Below, piece by piece: positions 51,308 through 59,093 of a DNA stretch of 59,093 bases; within the stretch, counting starts at the first letter, position 1, and every line of letters begins with the position of its first letter. Origin of the DNA: Thiotrichales bacterium (GTDB lineage: Bacteria; Pseudomonadota; Gammaproteobacteria; Beggiatoales; Beggiatoaceae); NCBI GenBank assembly GCA_016744475.1, contig JADGEH010000019.1:1-59093 (forward strand), in the 5' to 3' direction. A program made the position numbers and the translations under genes. Below the pieces are notes generated by a model. That model had not been told where the DNA came from, made no database searches, and worked only from the letters and a program-made list of their open reading frames with translations.

Positions 51308-51619
51308 TTAATGATTATTGAATAAGGTCATTTGGCGCATCAGTAGAACAATACGTCCTACCGCCCAAGCCGTAGATACTACTAAGGTAAATTCAGTCAT
51401 TGATACGCCGGGCAATGGCTGATAATTCTCAATACCGATGTTTGAGGTACTGGGAAAAACAAGTGAAATCTTTTTATATTCGCAATCATTCCAATCTGTT
51501 GAACAATGATAAACATAGGTGTTTTCAGGCGTTGATTCAGCGACTGTGTAGTAATCAATTTGATTTTGTTTGGCAGGACAAGAGTCGGCACCATTCTTAC
51601 ATTGTTTAACGAGTGGCAT
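51308..51619 (-). CDS. Minor coat/membrane protein
   Basis: 103 residues. A Cys-containing N-terminal half (CKNGADSCPAKQNQIDYYTV, CSTDWNDCEYKK) and one membrane helix (FTLVVSTAWAVGRIVLLM). Directly upstream of the major coat gene. Function by position only. Confidence 0.6.
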   Translation of the reverse strand: MPLVKQCKNGADSCPAKQNQIDYYTVAESTPENTYVYHCSTDWNDCEYKKISLVFPSTSNIGIENYQPLPGVSMTEFTLVVSTAWAVGRIVLLMRQMTLFNNH

Positions 51620-51804
51620 GTTAATAGCCCATTAAAGAATAACGAAGATAGATTAAATAAAACAAAATAATCATAGAACCCATAAAAAAATAAAGCTTAA
51701 GTTCAGCAAAGAAAAGTTACCGATTTAAATTAATAAAATATTTTTTCAAATCAATAAAAATTGAAATCACCCAATAAGTTTTAAATAAGTCCATTTTGAA
51801 ACTT

Positions 51805-51913
51805 ACCCCCCGTATTACTTACCCCCCGTATTACTGAACGGGGGGTACAGCGAGCGGCGTATTATCCAGCCAGCGCGGGACAAGCCCTGTATCGCTGGCT
51901 GTGGCTGGATAAG
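51805..51913. other. Candidate rolling-circle origin: tandem repeat plus two hairpins
   Basis: TTACCCCCCGTATTAC occurs twice in direct tandem (51805-51820, 51821-51836). The second copy starts a hairpin TACCCCCCG/CGGGGGGTA (51822-51849). A further dyad TATCCAGC/GCTGGATA with inner CAGCG/CGCTG spans 51865-51913. The region 51620-51915 lies between Rep-side genes and coat genes, the usual site of a filamentous phage origin. No convincing gene in it (only 20-25 codon frames). Confidence 0.55.
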
Positions 51914-51915
51914 CA

Positions 51916-52629
51916 TTAAGCCGCTTTTTGGTCACTTTTGGACTCATTTTGTGGTTTGGGTAAGACAAAAGTCTTCTTAGTAAAACCTTCAAATTCTTTT
52001 TGTCCGGCATTGACGGGGTTAAAGGTGTCGAGGTAATCAACCGCATTATTTTGAAAGGTACGTTGTGATGCTGCGATATAAGCTAAAACAGGGATGTTTT
52101 TATCGGCAATAAGCTGGGCTGAAGTGTCGTAGTCCATGTAATAGTTTTGTGTGAGCAAACCTGAGAATTCATCAGAATGTTCTAATGAGAAAGGGTGAAC
52201 ACAATTGAGTTGAGCACCTTTTTCACCTTTTTTACTCGTCCAGTTGTTTGTACCTAGCGCTAACACTAAGTTATCAAAGTCTTCGTTTTGTTCTGGATGT
52301 GTGATTTTTTCAACAATGAGTTGTTGCCAGCTATTTTGTGTATTAGAAAAAACATGAGCATCCATCATAAATCGAGTCGGCATATTGCGTCGCCCAATAG
52401 AGGCATGTTTGTATTCTAATAATGCAAAAGCGGGAAAGACACGTTGTCGAATGAGGCTTAAGGCATTCATAGGATCAAATTGATACTTGAGTATCTCATA
52501 ACCTAAAGATTGGCCTGTTGGCGCTGGAGGCTTAGGAGAGAGACAATGAATTTCTGCACTTTTTTGACCATCAAAACGTTCTTGATAAGTGAGCGATAAT
52601 ACAAAATAAGGGTGTTTGGGTAAGGCCAT
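51916..52629 (-). CDS. Inovirus protein of the replication block
   Basis: 237 residues, no family recognised. HPYFVLSLTYQERFDGQKSA at the start and FPAFALLEYKHASIGRRNMP in the middle. Follows rep by 11 bp, so co-transcribed. By position it could replace gpV (ssDNA-binding), though it is longer than known gpV proteins. Confidence 0.6.
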   Translation of the reverse strand: MALPKHPYFVLSLTYQERFDGQKSAEIHCLSPKPPAPTGQSLGYEILKYQFDPMNALSLIRQRVFPAFALLEYKHASIGRRNMPTRFMMDAHVFSNTQNSWQQLIVEKITHPEQNEDFDNLVLALGTNNWTSKKGEKGAQLNCVHPFSLEHSDEFSGLLTQNYYMDYDTSAQLIADKNIPVLAYIAASQRTFQNNAVDYLDTFNPVNAGQKEFEGFTKKTFVLPKPQNESKSDQKAA

Positions 52630-52640
52630 GGTGTTTTCCT

Positions 52641-53681
52641 TTAAGAAGTTTCAGCTTGTAGAAAGGTGTCAGGTAGTAGGCAACGTTTGGGTAACTTTTG
52701 TGGGTCGTCAGGTCGTAGCATGTTGACTATTTCAGTAGGTGTGAGCCCTTTTTTCTCAAAGACGTTAATGAGTCCTCCATAGGATTGTTTGCAAAAATAA
52801 ACTAAGTGTTCAATGGCTACAACAGCTTCAGGGCTGTTCCAATTAAGTTTGAGAGGGTTGATTGAATGTCCCTCACCCGTAACATGAAAAGGCTGAGGAA
52901 GATGTTCGATTAAATTGGGATATAAACCGAGCAACAAATCATCCAGCCGATGTACTGCATCAAATGGAATCTCATAACCATTAGCTCTGAGTTCAAATTC
53001 AATACGAAACCAATCATTAAATTCAGAATTGGCTTGTTCTTGTCCGGTATCACCTAATTGATAATTTTTTTCATAAGCTCGGCAGCATTTAGCACCACCT
53101 CGTTTACCCACATAAATAGTAAATCCGCCTGATTTGACAAGACCTTCCATTGTGGAGGTTCTAGGTTCCATCGTGTAATAACGTGGAGAGCGTCCACCAG
53201 AATTGAAATAACCGAAGTTATAGAACTGGGTCACTTGTTCAAAGCTCAGTTCTCCTTCGTAGTAGTCGATGGCGACATCGAGGCGAGTGAGACGCGGGTT
53301 AAAGGCTTTAATGATGTGATGCACAACTGGGAAGTTGACACCCCGACAGCCAGCGCCAGACAAAGACAGATAAAATCCGGCGTTAAATACGTTGTCTTCT
53401 TTCTCGATTTGCTCGAGTGGGGTATAGGCAAAGAGACCCGCTTGCAGGGTTTGTTTTTGCGTATCAAAAGCGGAGCGCCGCAGATTGCCAGACAGTTGAT
53501 AATTAAATAAGCCTGATTCGCGTCGAGTGAAGGATAGTTCAGTGATGCCGTTATCCAGCAGTGTATGCAGTAAAAAGTTTAAGAATTGTTCGGGCGAGCA
53601 GCCACCGATGCAGCCGTCATCATCTGCTGGAAAGGACACTGACCAATAATCAATTAATGCGCCGAATTTTGAAGCACTCAT
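52641..53681 (-). CDS. Rolling-circle replication initiator (Rep_trans family)
   Basis: 346 residues. LTRLDVAIDYYEGELSFEQV, GRSPRYYTMEPRTSTMEGLV, FTIYVGKRGGAKCCRAYEKN and WFRIEFELRANGYEIP are the successive blocks of the replication initiation factor family used by Neisseria-, Xanthomonas- and Vibrio-type inoviruses and small plasmids. Tyrosines around residues 165 and 205 are candidates for the nicking residue. It is the rightmost gene of prophage 2 and is transcribed leftward. Confidence 0.88.
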   Translation of the reverse strand: MSASKFGALIDYWSVSFPADDDGCIGGCSPEQFLNFLLHTLLDNGITELSFTRRESGLFNYQLSGNLRRSAFDTQKQTLQAGLFAYTPLEQIEKEDNVFNAGFYLSLSGAGCRGVNFPVVHHIIKAFNPRLTRLDVAIDYYEGELSFEQVTQFYNFGYFNSGGRSPRYYTMEPRTSTMEGLVKSGGFTIYVGKRGGAKCCRAYEKNYQLGDTGQEQANSEFNDWFRIEFELRANGYEIPFDAVHRLDDLLLGLYPNLIEHLPQPFHVTGEGHSINPLKLNWNSPEAVVAIEHLVYFCKQSYGGLINVFEKKGLTPTEIVNMLRPDDPQKLPKRCLLPDTFLQAETS

Positions 53682-53761
53682 AAAAAAGCTATCTCAGTGA
53701 TATTTAGACAGCCTTATTTAAGACGATATTTTTATATTTTTCAACTAAATCAATAAATTAG

Positions 53762-53809
53762 TTGCGTTAGGCTTCGCTTGTCTTCGTTAGGTTGCGTTAG
53801 GCTTCGCAA
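53762..53809. repeat. TTGCGTTAGGCTTCGC direct repeats
   Basis: A 16-bp unit at 53762 and 53794, with a partial CTTCGTTAGG between them. They lie in 53682-53876, upstream of rep and next to the attachment end, where there is no gene. Confidence 0.6.
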
Positions 53810-53876
53810 AGAGAAAGGAGAGGGTTTTTAAGTGCAATGGCAAGGAAAAAGAAAGATGGAGAGAAAGGGCATGATG

Positions 53877-53897
53877 CTGTAGCGATTTTGTAGCGGT
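53877..53897. repeat. Arm-type site, right copy (prophage 2)
   Basis: Identical 21 bp to 40238-40258, 115 bp from the att core, mirroring the spacing seen in prophage 1 (105 bp). Confidence 0.55.
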
Positions 53898-54011
53898 GAT
53901 GAATATAGCTATAAATAAAAATAGATATAAATAAACAACTTAAAAAATATGACTTTGAAATATGAATATATACACTGTTGTTTTATAAACTATTTTTTAT
54001 ACATAATAAGC

Positions 54012-54064
54012 CTCCTAAGGGGAAGGCCACAGGTTCGATTCCTGTCCAGGGCACCAGTTTTCAA
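54012..54064. other. Third att core (attR of prophage 2)
   Basis: 53 bp matching 4458-4510 with one mismatch (GGCCAC for GGTCAC). Not a functional tRNA, because its 5' half is missing. Confidence 0.92.
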
Positions 54065-54186
54065 TGACTTCCCCCTTTCCTCCTCGTCCTCTAGCCCAGA
54101 GTGCAACGGTGGTAAATTTTCTGTTAACAGCCATTCTCAAGTTTTCTGTTTGAAGATGTGCATAACGTTCTGTGCTTTTAATGCTG
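54065..54186 (-). pseudogene. Relic of a third tyrosine integrase
   Basis: Minus-strand translation gives SSIKSTERYAHLQTENLRMA then VNRKFTT, nearly the C-terminus of the prophage 2 integrase (SSIKSTERYAHLQTDNIKAA, VNRKMTA). It contains the catalytic Tyr context. Only about 40 codons survive, cut at 54186 (in ..CTGCTATAG) where an AGACCTGGCAG-type repeat begins. It sits right of an att core exactly as both intact int genes do, so a third element once occupied this site. Confidence 0.8.
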
Positions 54187-54273
54187 CTATAGAGGAAATA
54201 AATCAGTTATACGATAGACCTGGCAGATACTGTGTCTCAGGTCAACCCCTTGTTGGACAGGACAGTTTTAAAA

Positions 54274-54600
54274 TTAAGCGGTTTGAGGGCAAAAAGGTGT
54301 TTGATGCTTCAAAACACCCAAACAAATGTGAATGAGTTTGCGCATCGCCGTGCCCATAGCGCACATTTTACTGTGGCCTTTATTCAGCCACCGCTCATAA
54401 AGTGCTTTGACATCAGGGTGATGCCGACTGGCTGTGATGGCTGCAAAATACAGTGTTGCGCGTATAGAGGCTGGCTCCGTTTTCGATAAGCGACTGGGCT
54501 TTTTAACACTCAAACCTGATTCAGTAGCGATGGGAATAACGCCTAAATAAGCCGCTACTTGTGGCGCATTCTTAAAACGTTTAGTTTGAAATACAGGACG
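54274..54600 (-). pseudogene. IS110-family transposase, 3' fragment
   Basis: Reading leftward: RFKNAPQVAAYLGVIPIATE, SGLSVKKPSRLSKTEPASIR, YFAAITASRHHPDVKALYER and AMRKLIHICLGVLKHQTPF. These are the conserved C-terminal blocks (transposase_20 region) of IS110/IS116/IS902 enzymes. The N-terminal DEDD domain is missing and no element ends are seen, so it is a truncated relic. 54600-54800 shows no intact gene. Confidence 0.8.
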
Positions 54601-54803
54601 TCATACCGTGGACACCACTTCGCCTATCCTTTTGATTGACCGAAGTTACCCCCTGTCATGTTCTAAATATACCTGGAAAGAACTTGGCATGGATGAAACC
54701 CATCAATTATATTTGTATGGGCATCTTGATGATGCCTTCATTTGAAAATGAATCGTTCATCCGTGCTCAGTTTCCTGATCCGGATGATCCTAACATAACT
54801 GTA

Positions 54804-54907
54804 CTATAGCAAGATTACATCAGTTGTTAAGACTGCCAGTCCTTCAAGGACTGGCAGTCTTGGGTTTAGCTCTATCGTAAGCCTATAAATGATATACTTT
54901 AGCTATA
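54804..54907. repeat. 104-bp MITE-like element, copy 1
   Basis: Matches 55837-55940 at about nine of ten positions over the same length. Ends are CTATAGC and GCTATA (inverted). The core hairpin is AAGACTGCCAGTCCTT/AAGGACTGGCAGTCTT-like. Ends resemble those of the 166-261 element. Confidence 0.65.
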
Positions 54908-54911
54908 TAGC

Positions 54912-55029
54912 GGTAGGATGGCTAGAGCAGAGCGAAACCCACCATTTCGGTGAGGGATGAAGATGGGTTTCGGCGCGATAAAGTTCATCGCCCAATTAAA
55001 CATCATCATGCGCCTCTACCCATCCTACC
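54912..55029. repeat. Inverted-repeat element (GTAGGATGG.TAGAG ends)
   Basis: GTAGGATGGCTAGAG on the left pairs with CTCTACCCATCCTAC on the right (14 of 15). The interior AGCGAAACCCACC is a common bacterial dispersed repeat type. Non-coding. Confidence 0.55.
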
Positions 55030-55092
55030 TTGCTGAACTTTCAACCCACAAGCCTTTATCTGGTGCTCATTAAGTGAAACAAGGAGTGCAGA

Positions 55093-55925
55093 ATGTTTAT
55101 AAAGTTTATATTGTTAATGTATATTATTTTTCCCTTCATTTTCTCTATAAAAATTATAAAATGGAAAACTAAATCAGTATCAGCCTTATTCAGATTTTCA
55201 ATGTTATATTTTTTTTATTGCTTATTCCAGGGTGGGATATTTTCTTGGGATATTTCTATATGCAGTATATAAATTCTACTGAAGCGGGAGAAATGTTTTT
55301 TTACCCTGTTCCAATCCATGTCCAAGGGTATTTTTTTAAGAAAATAAGCAGAAATAATAGAGAAGGTTATAATTCTGGTTGTACTGGTGATTGCTTAGAT
55401 AAATTAAAAAACTTCAATTTCATTAAAATGGATATTGACAACGCTTACACCTTACGACATTTAGTTACTAAACCAGGCATATATCGGTTCTCAGTGGTAG
55501 AAGGCGATAATCCTCAATGTGCTTTGTTTTATTCATTAATAGAATCCGAATCTAATCTTCTGCGTAAAAACAAGTATCATTCAAGCGGGGCTCTTAGATT
55601 TAGTAAAAATAAACCAGGTTATTGTGTGGCACCGAAAAAAATAACTCAAGAAACTCTGGTAAGTGAATATGCTTATGAACAACACTCGTTTTCCAGAGTG
55701 AGTCCCTATTTTTTGAATATCATGAAATTTGAAACCTTAATTACAAACCTTAAAACTCAGAAAATTGTTGCACTGTTAAAAACCTATCATTTTCGTCCCT
55801 GGATATATGATGTTGATGCAACAACAGTTCATGAAGCTATAGCAAAATTATATCAGTTGTTAAGACTGCCAGTCCTTCAAAGACTGGCAGTCTTGGATTT
55901 GGCTCTATCGAAAGCCTATAAATGA
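55093..55925 (+). pseudogene. Hypothetical membrane protein, frameshifted in a poly-T run
   Basis: The frame from ATG 55093 (MFIKFILLMYIIFPFIFSIK) runs into another frame that is open from 55218 to 55925; the switch falls in the T-run at about 55208-55216. Joined, they give two N-terminal membrane segments and a soluble region (EMFFYPVPIHVQGYFFKKIS, CTGDCLDKLKNFNFIKMD). No family recognised. The last 29 codons (from about 55837) come from the MITE copy 2, so the original C-terminus has been replaced. It may be a broken gene or a real gene with a sequencing error. Confidence 0.5.
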
Positions 55926-55940
55926 TGTACTTTAGCTATA
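55837..55940. repeat. 104-bp MITE-like element, copy 2
   Basis: Same length as copy 1. Inserted in the 3' end of the 55093-55925 gene, providing its final codons and stop. Confidence 0.65.
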
Positions 55941-56056
55941 GTCCATTTTTTGAAACTTTGTTTGGTAAATACCCTCGCTCTAGTATTTATACCATGCATG
56001 CTAAATTTCTTAAAAAAGTTATTGCCCCATCCAGTTTACCTTTATAGGAGAAAAAA

Positions 56057-56233
56057 ATGAGTTTAACATCTAATAGAATAATAAATTATCATGATTATGC
56101 TTTATTATCTGAAATTGCTCAGGTATATGAAGATTTAAATCCTGAAATGAGCAATAGCTCTATAGGGCTATTTTATCATTCATGCGAATTCCCCATACAT
56201 ATTCATTTTAGAAAAATTAAATACTTTACCTAA
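56057..56233 (+). CDS. Short hypothetical protein
   Basis: 58 residues (MSLTSNRIINYHDYALLSEI.. ending HFRKIKYFT). AGGAGAAAAAA before the ATG is an excellent ribosome binding site. No family; the abrupt end suggests a truncated gene. Stands alone between repeats. Confidence 0.45.
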   Translation: MSLTSNRIINYHDYALLSEIAQVYEDLNPEMSNSSIGLFYHSCEFPIHIHFRKIKYFT

Positions 56234-56263
56234 ACCAAAGCTTTCAAATTAACCACTATGGAC

Positions 56264-56333
56264 TGAAAGTCCATAGTATATATATATTGCGGGCTGAAAG
56301 CCCTTAATCCGTGGACTCAACCACGGATTGAAA
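56264..56333. repeat. Cluster of three short hairpins
   Basis: ACTATGGACT-GAA-AGTCCATAGT, GGGCT-GAA-AGCCC and AATCCGTGG-ACTCA-ACCACGGATT follow one another. A dispersed palindromic repeat; the rest of 56234-56488 is empty. Confidence 0.6.
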
Positions 56334-56488
56334 TAATGAATCGCTACGCGATGCTAAATTATGAATAAAAGCTAAAGCCTTGCACTAAATGCATAGTTTT
56401 AACTAGCGATTAGGACAATAAAAGATTGGTGATGTACTAGGCAAAACCTAGGTTTTTTTGATCACAATGAAACGAGTGAGGTGGATAG

Positions 56489-56851
56489 ATGAAAAGTTTG
56501 CTTTTAGTCGCACACGGTAGTCGCCGTGCGGCTTCAAATGATGAAGTGCGTGACTTAACTGAACAATTGCGCCAACAAGCACAAGGGCGTTATGCCCAAG
56601 TCAATTGTGCTTTTTTGGAACTGGCTGAGCCGTCCATTCCCGACGGCATTGAAGCTTGTATCCAGGCGGGTGCGCAGGAGATTACCGTGCTGCCTTATTT
56701 TCTTTCGGCCGGTCGTCATGTGGCAGAAGATATTCCACAGGAAGTCGCTATAAAACAACAGGAATATCCACAATTGAAGATTGAAATCGCGCCTTATCTG
56801 GGTTCTACCACACAGATGAGTGAATTACTCCTGGCACATGTTGCAGAATAA
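56489..56851 (+). CDS. cbiX: Sirohydrochlorin cobaltochelatase/ferrochelatase, short CbiX
   Basis: 120 residues, the length of the single-domain (CbiX-S/SirB-half) type that works as a homodimer. SLLLVAHGSRRAASNDEV contains the metal-binding His9; a second His is in SAGRHVAEDIPQEV near residue 74. Inserts Co or Fe into sirohydrochlorin for cobalamin or siroheme. Siroheme would fit a sulfur-oxidising host. Start ATG 56489 with GAGGTGGATAG upstream. Monocistronic. Confidence 0.88.
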   Translation: MKSLLLVAHGSRRAASNDEVRDLTEQLRQQAQGRYAQVNCAFLELAEPSIPDGIEACIQAGAQEITVLPYFLSAGRHVAEDIPQEVAIKQQEYPQLKIEIAPYLGSTTQMSELLLAHVAE

Positions 56852-57011
56852 GACGCCCTCATGGTGGAATACGGCGCGATAACACGCATGTTTCAAACAC
56901 AGTGTCCGTCGCGCCTATTCCACTCTACATGTTTATACACGCTTTAGACGCTGGCATTTTTTTGCACCGTTTGCGTTGTCGTTAAGGGCTTAAAACGGAG
57001 GATTTGAGGAT

Positions 57012-58244
57012 TCAATCTCCCGCCATTCGCGCAAAACTCGCCTGAATATTGGCTTCTGAATCAATCAAAAACTGTCCTGACACCACAATCTCATCGCCTT
57101 CCTCTAAGCCCGATAAAATTTCCACTTCATCATCATGCCAACTCCCCACCACTACGTTGACAGGCTTAAAACGTCCTTCCGCTTCAACTTTCACGACCGC
57201 CTCGCGCTGGCCTGTAGTGATTAAAGCTTCTACCGGAATTTTTAACGCATCGCGTTTAGGCCCGCCATAAATAATCACTTCAGCAAACATATTAGGTTTG
57301 AGCACAGCATCAGGATTATCGAAACGCAAACGCACGCGCAGGGTGCGGGTTTTGACATCTAGGTCGGGATAAATATATTCCACGCTGCCATCCCAATGTT
57401 TTCCAGGCCAAGCGGGAACGCTCATGCGGGCTTTTTTGCCGATCTCAATCCAGGCGATTTGGTGTTCAAAAACATCAACTTGCACCCACACTTGCGATAA
57501 ATCAGCAATGGTAAGAATTTCAGTGGCAGGCGTGATGTACATGCCTTCGCGGATGTTGAGATGCGTCACAATGCCAGCTTGTGGAGCGAGCAAGGGCACG
57601 GTGTTTTGTGCTTCCTTGCGCTTTTCGATGTTTTTGATCACGTATCGAGGCAAACCCAGCAAACTCAGACGTTTACGTGCGTTTTCCAGGCGACTTTTGC
57701 TGATGCCTGCTGATTGGCGAGCAATGAGGAAATCGACTTGAGCGCTGAGGATGTCGGGCGCGTAATAGTCGAGTAGGATTTGATGGCGTTTGACGTGCTG
57801 GCCTTCTGTACGCACTTTGAGTTTTTCCACCCAGCCTGCGGCACGAGGATGCACATGGATTAATTTGTTGTTGTCGTAAGCAATGCTGCCGACGGTTTTA
57901 ATATATTTCCACAGCGTGCCTCGTTCGACTTTGGCGGTGCGTATGTTCATGGCCTGAGCCATAGCGCCGCTGACCTGAACCGTGGGCGTGTCTACTTTAG
58001 GCTGGATTTTTTTCTCCACTAAATTCATGCCGCAAATCGGACAAGAACCAGGTTCATGGCGCACAATTTGTGGATGCATGGGACACACATAGTTGATATT
58101 CATGTGTTTTTGCGCATGTTCCACAGCGCTATCATGCTGTGCTTCAGCCAAGCTGTCTGAAGCTTGATGTTTGCTGTCAAAACACGCAGACAGCAAGGTA
58201 CATAAGGCGATGGAGCCTAAGATTTTAGGGAAAGGGAAAAACAT
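57012..58244 (-). CDS. Heavy-metal RND efflux periplasmic adaptor (CusB-like lipoprotein)
   Basis: 410 residues from ATG 58244 (GAGGTG upstream; an ATG at 58256 is less likely). Lipobox LLSAC gives an acylated Cys. A heavy-metal-binding domain [20 protein letters not shown] follows at about residues 45-75. Then come the biotinyl-lipoyl and hairpin parts ([20 protein letters not shown]), the beta-barrel ([20 protein letters not shown]) and a membrane-proximal domain. It links an RND pump to an outer-membrane factor for Cu/Ag-type efflux. The pump genes are outside the window, presumably downstream on the minus strand beyond a gap, or elsewhere. Confidence 0.9.
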   Translation of the reverse strand: MFFPFPKILGSIALCTLLSACFDSKHQASDSLAEAQHDSAVEHAQKHMNINYVCPMHPQIVRHEPGSCPICGMNLVEKKIQPKVDTPTVQVSGAMAQAMNIRTAKVERGTLWKYIKTVGSIAYDNNKLIHVHPRAAGWVEKLKVRTEGQHVKRHQILLDYYAPDILSAQVDFLIARQSAGISKSRLENARKRLSLLGLPRYVIKNIEKRKEAQNTVPLLAPQAGIVTHLNIREGMYITPATEILTIADLSQVWVQVDVFEHQIAWIEIGKKARMSVPAWPGKHWDGSVEYIYPDLDVKTRTLRVRLRFDNPDAVLKPNMFAEVIIYGGPKRDALKIPVEALITTGQREAVVKVEAEGRFKPVNVVVGSWHDDEVEILSGLEEGDEIVVSGQFLIDSEANIQASFARMAGD

Positions 58245-58307
58245 GAGACACCTCAATTAAGTCTGAAAAAACATCTATAGACGGGTTGCTCGGAGTAGAC
58301 GTTGTAT

Positions 58308-58468
58308 TAGACTTGTCCGGGCTTAAAACACCGACTGCAAAACAGCGGATATTGGCGGTTTTCCCCGTTCATTTTCGTTAAATAGAATGACTATTCGCCT
58401 TAAATGAACGAAAAAAACCGCTCAATCCCGCTGCTTTTCGCTACGGCGTTTAAACCCGGACAAGTCTA
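58308..58468. repeat. 161-bp palindromic element, copy B
   Basis: TAGACTTGTCCGGGCTTAAA on the left is nearly the inverse of the right end (TTTAAACCCGGACAAGTCTA). The interior matches copy A (ACTATTCGCCTTAAATGAAC..CGCT..CTTTTCGCTACG). It lies between the efflux adaptor and the next gene. Confidence 0.6.
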
Positions 58469-58537
58469 TTGAAAAGCAACAGGATTGAGGCAGATAGAGG
58501 AAGCCTGCATCTGCCAGTTGTAGCTGTCAACGATGTT

Positions 58538-58873
58538 TCAGAGCACTTGCGGCGGTTTTAATAATAGAGGGGCAATATGCTGATAAAAATAGTGCGCTTT
58601 GGCAGGATTTTGCTCAGGTTTGTGTTGAACGGACTGAAGAGGCGTTGTTAAAACGGGGGAATAAGGCGTGGATAAATGGCAAGTGGAGCAGTTGTCGCAA
58701 GTGTTTGTGACTTCTGTATCGGTGTGTTCTGTGGTGCTTTGGTGACAAGGCATGATGTTTTGCATTTGCATTGTTTGCGGATTATGGACGCAAGGTAAGA
58801 GCGGCACTGCCATGCCTTGTAAAGGTAAGCAGAAGATCAACCATACACTGAGCCAAACACGATGTGATGTCAT
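58538..58873 (-). CDS. Small exported Cys/His-rich protein, metal-resistance-associated
   Basis: 111 residues. A signal peptide (VWLSVWLIFCLPLQGMAV) is followed by a His/Cys-rich part (MPCHQSTTEH, CDNCSTCH) and a C-terminal hydrophobic patch FYQHIAPLLLKPP. Similar small exported proteins (DUF2946-like) occur beside cus/copper genes. It is in line with and upstream of the efflux adaptor. I infer metal binding in the periplasm. Confidence 0.6.
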   Translation of the reverse strand: MTSHRVWLSVWLIFCLPLQGMAVPLLPCVHNPQTMQMQNIMPCHQSTTEHTDTEVTNTCDNCSTCHLSTPYSPVLTTPLQSVQHKPEQNPAKAHYFYQHIAPLLLKPPQVL

Positions 58874-58970
58874 AGGTTCAATATAGAGTGATTGGAGGTG
58901 TGGGGCAAGCGGGTATCTGGAATGTAGGGACCCGTCTATTTCTCATGCGTAACGGTAGCTTATAATGTTT

Positions 58971-59093
58971 AGAGCCTATACGAAGATGGGGGATCGAAGC
59001 GAAAATTCGCCCTTTTGAGGCAGGTTTTTCGGTTTTTTAAGGCGAATAGCGGGCTATTTGTTGATAAAAAGCGGAAAACCTGACCAAAAGGGC
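58971..59093. repeat. Palindromic element, copy C (cut by window end)
   Basis: AAGGCGAATAGCGGGCTATT and flanks match the reverse complement of copy A's interior. The tip CCTATACGAAGATGG differs from A and B. The right end lies outside the window. Confidence 0.5.

Larger units (their letters stand above)
40202..54011. mobile_element. Prophage 2: filamentous (inovirus) prophage, 13.8 kb
   Basis: Bounded by att cores at 40149 and 54012. Contains a tyrosine integrase, repressor region, Zot/pI ATPase, adsorption protein with signal peptide, pVIII-like coat, small membrane proteins and a Rep_trans-type replication protein. Its size is large for an inovirus, the surplus being the 41.5-45.7 kb accessory block. 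Confidence 0.88.

Noticed and set aside
54001-54067. A third tRNA-Arg gene
   Set aside because: Only the 3' half is present; the sequence left of CTCCTAA has no tRNA character.
54187-54273. Coding region between the integrase and IS110 relics
   Set aside because: It matches the AAATCAGTT..AGACCTGGCAG repeat seen at 4091-4138 and has no conserved frame.

Overview
The window reads as a chromosomal segment of a gammaproteobacterium. I infer a Thiotrichales/Beggiatoa-like sulfur bacterium from the mix of housekeeping genes, the many short palindromic repeats and the moderate GC; the sequence alone does not prove this. Core genes lie at both ends: purB, a NAD-reducing-type [NiFe] hydrogenase large subunit (hoxH) and a MbcA/ParS-type protein on the left; a sirohydrochlorin cobaltochelatase-like gene and a heavy-metal RND efflux adaptor on the right. 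Everything between about 4.5 and 54.1 kb is foreign DNA stacked on one tRNA-Arg(CCU) gene.

The 3' end of the tRNA is repeated three times as a 53-bp att core (4458-4510, 40149-40201, 54012-54064), delimiting two complete elements in tandem. Prophage 1 (about 4.5-40.2 kb) is a P2-type myovirus. Its left third holds integrase, an Xis-like gene with a 14-bp homopolymer, a P4-alpha-like primase/helicase, a degenerate copy of that helicase, and repressor switches. Then come the P2 modules: portal and terminase on the minus strand; scaffold/protease, capsid, head completion, baseplate, tail sheath and tube, the frameshifted tail chaperone E/E', tape measure, U, X and D on the plus strand. A small leftward operon and a second repressor switch close the right end.

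Prophage 2 (about 40.2-54.0 kb) is a large filamentous (inovirus) prophage that uses a tyrosine integrase. It has a rolling-circle Rep, a pVIII-like major coat protein with a long leader, small membrane coat candidates, a signal-peptide adsorption protein, a pVI-position protein, a DUF4417-like protein and a Zot/pI assembly ATPase. Accessory genes and an immunity region with 10-bp-phased AGTTCA operators complete it. A third integration is recorded only by the 3' fragment of another integrase just right of the last att core, followed by an IS110 transposase relic and short repeats.

The most unusual signal is a pair of homologous, strongly structured intergenic sequences inside prophage 1 (13637-13827 and 30663-30843). 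Each lies on the minus strand behind its own 17-bp-spaced sigma70-like promoter. They share primary-sequence blocks and a long-range helix that is preserved although its sequence differs between copies. They look like a phage regulatory RNA family, perhaps related to P4 CI or P1/P7 C4 immunity RNAs.
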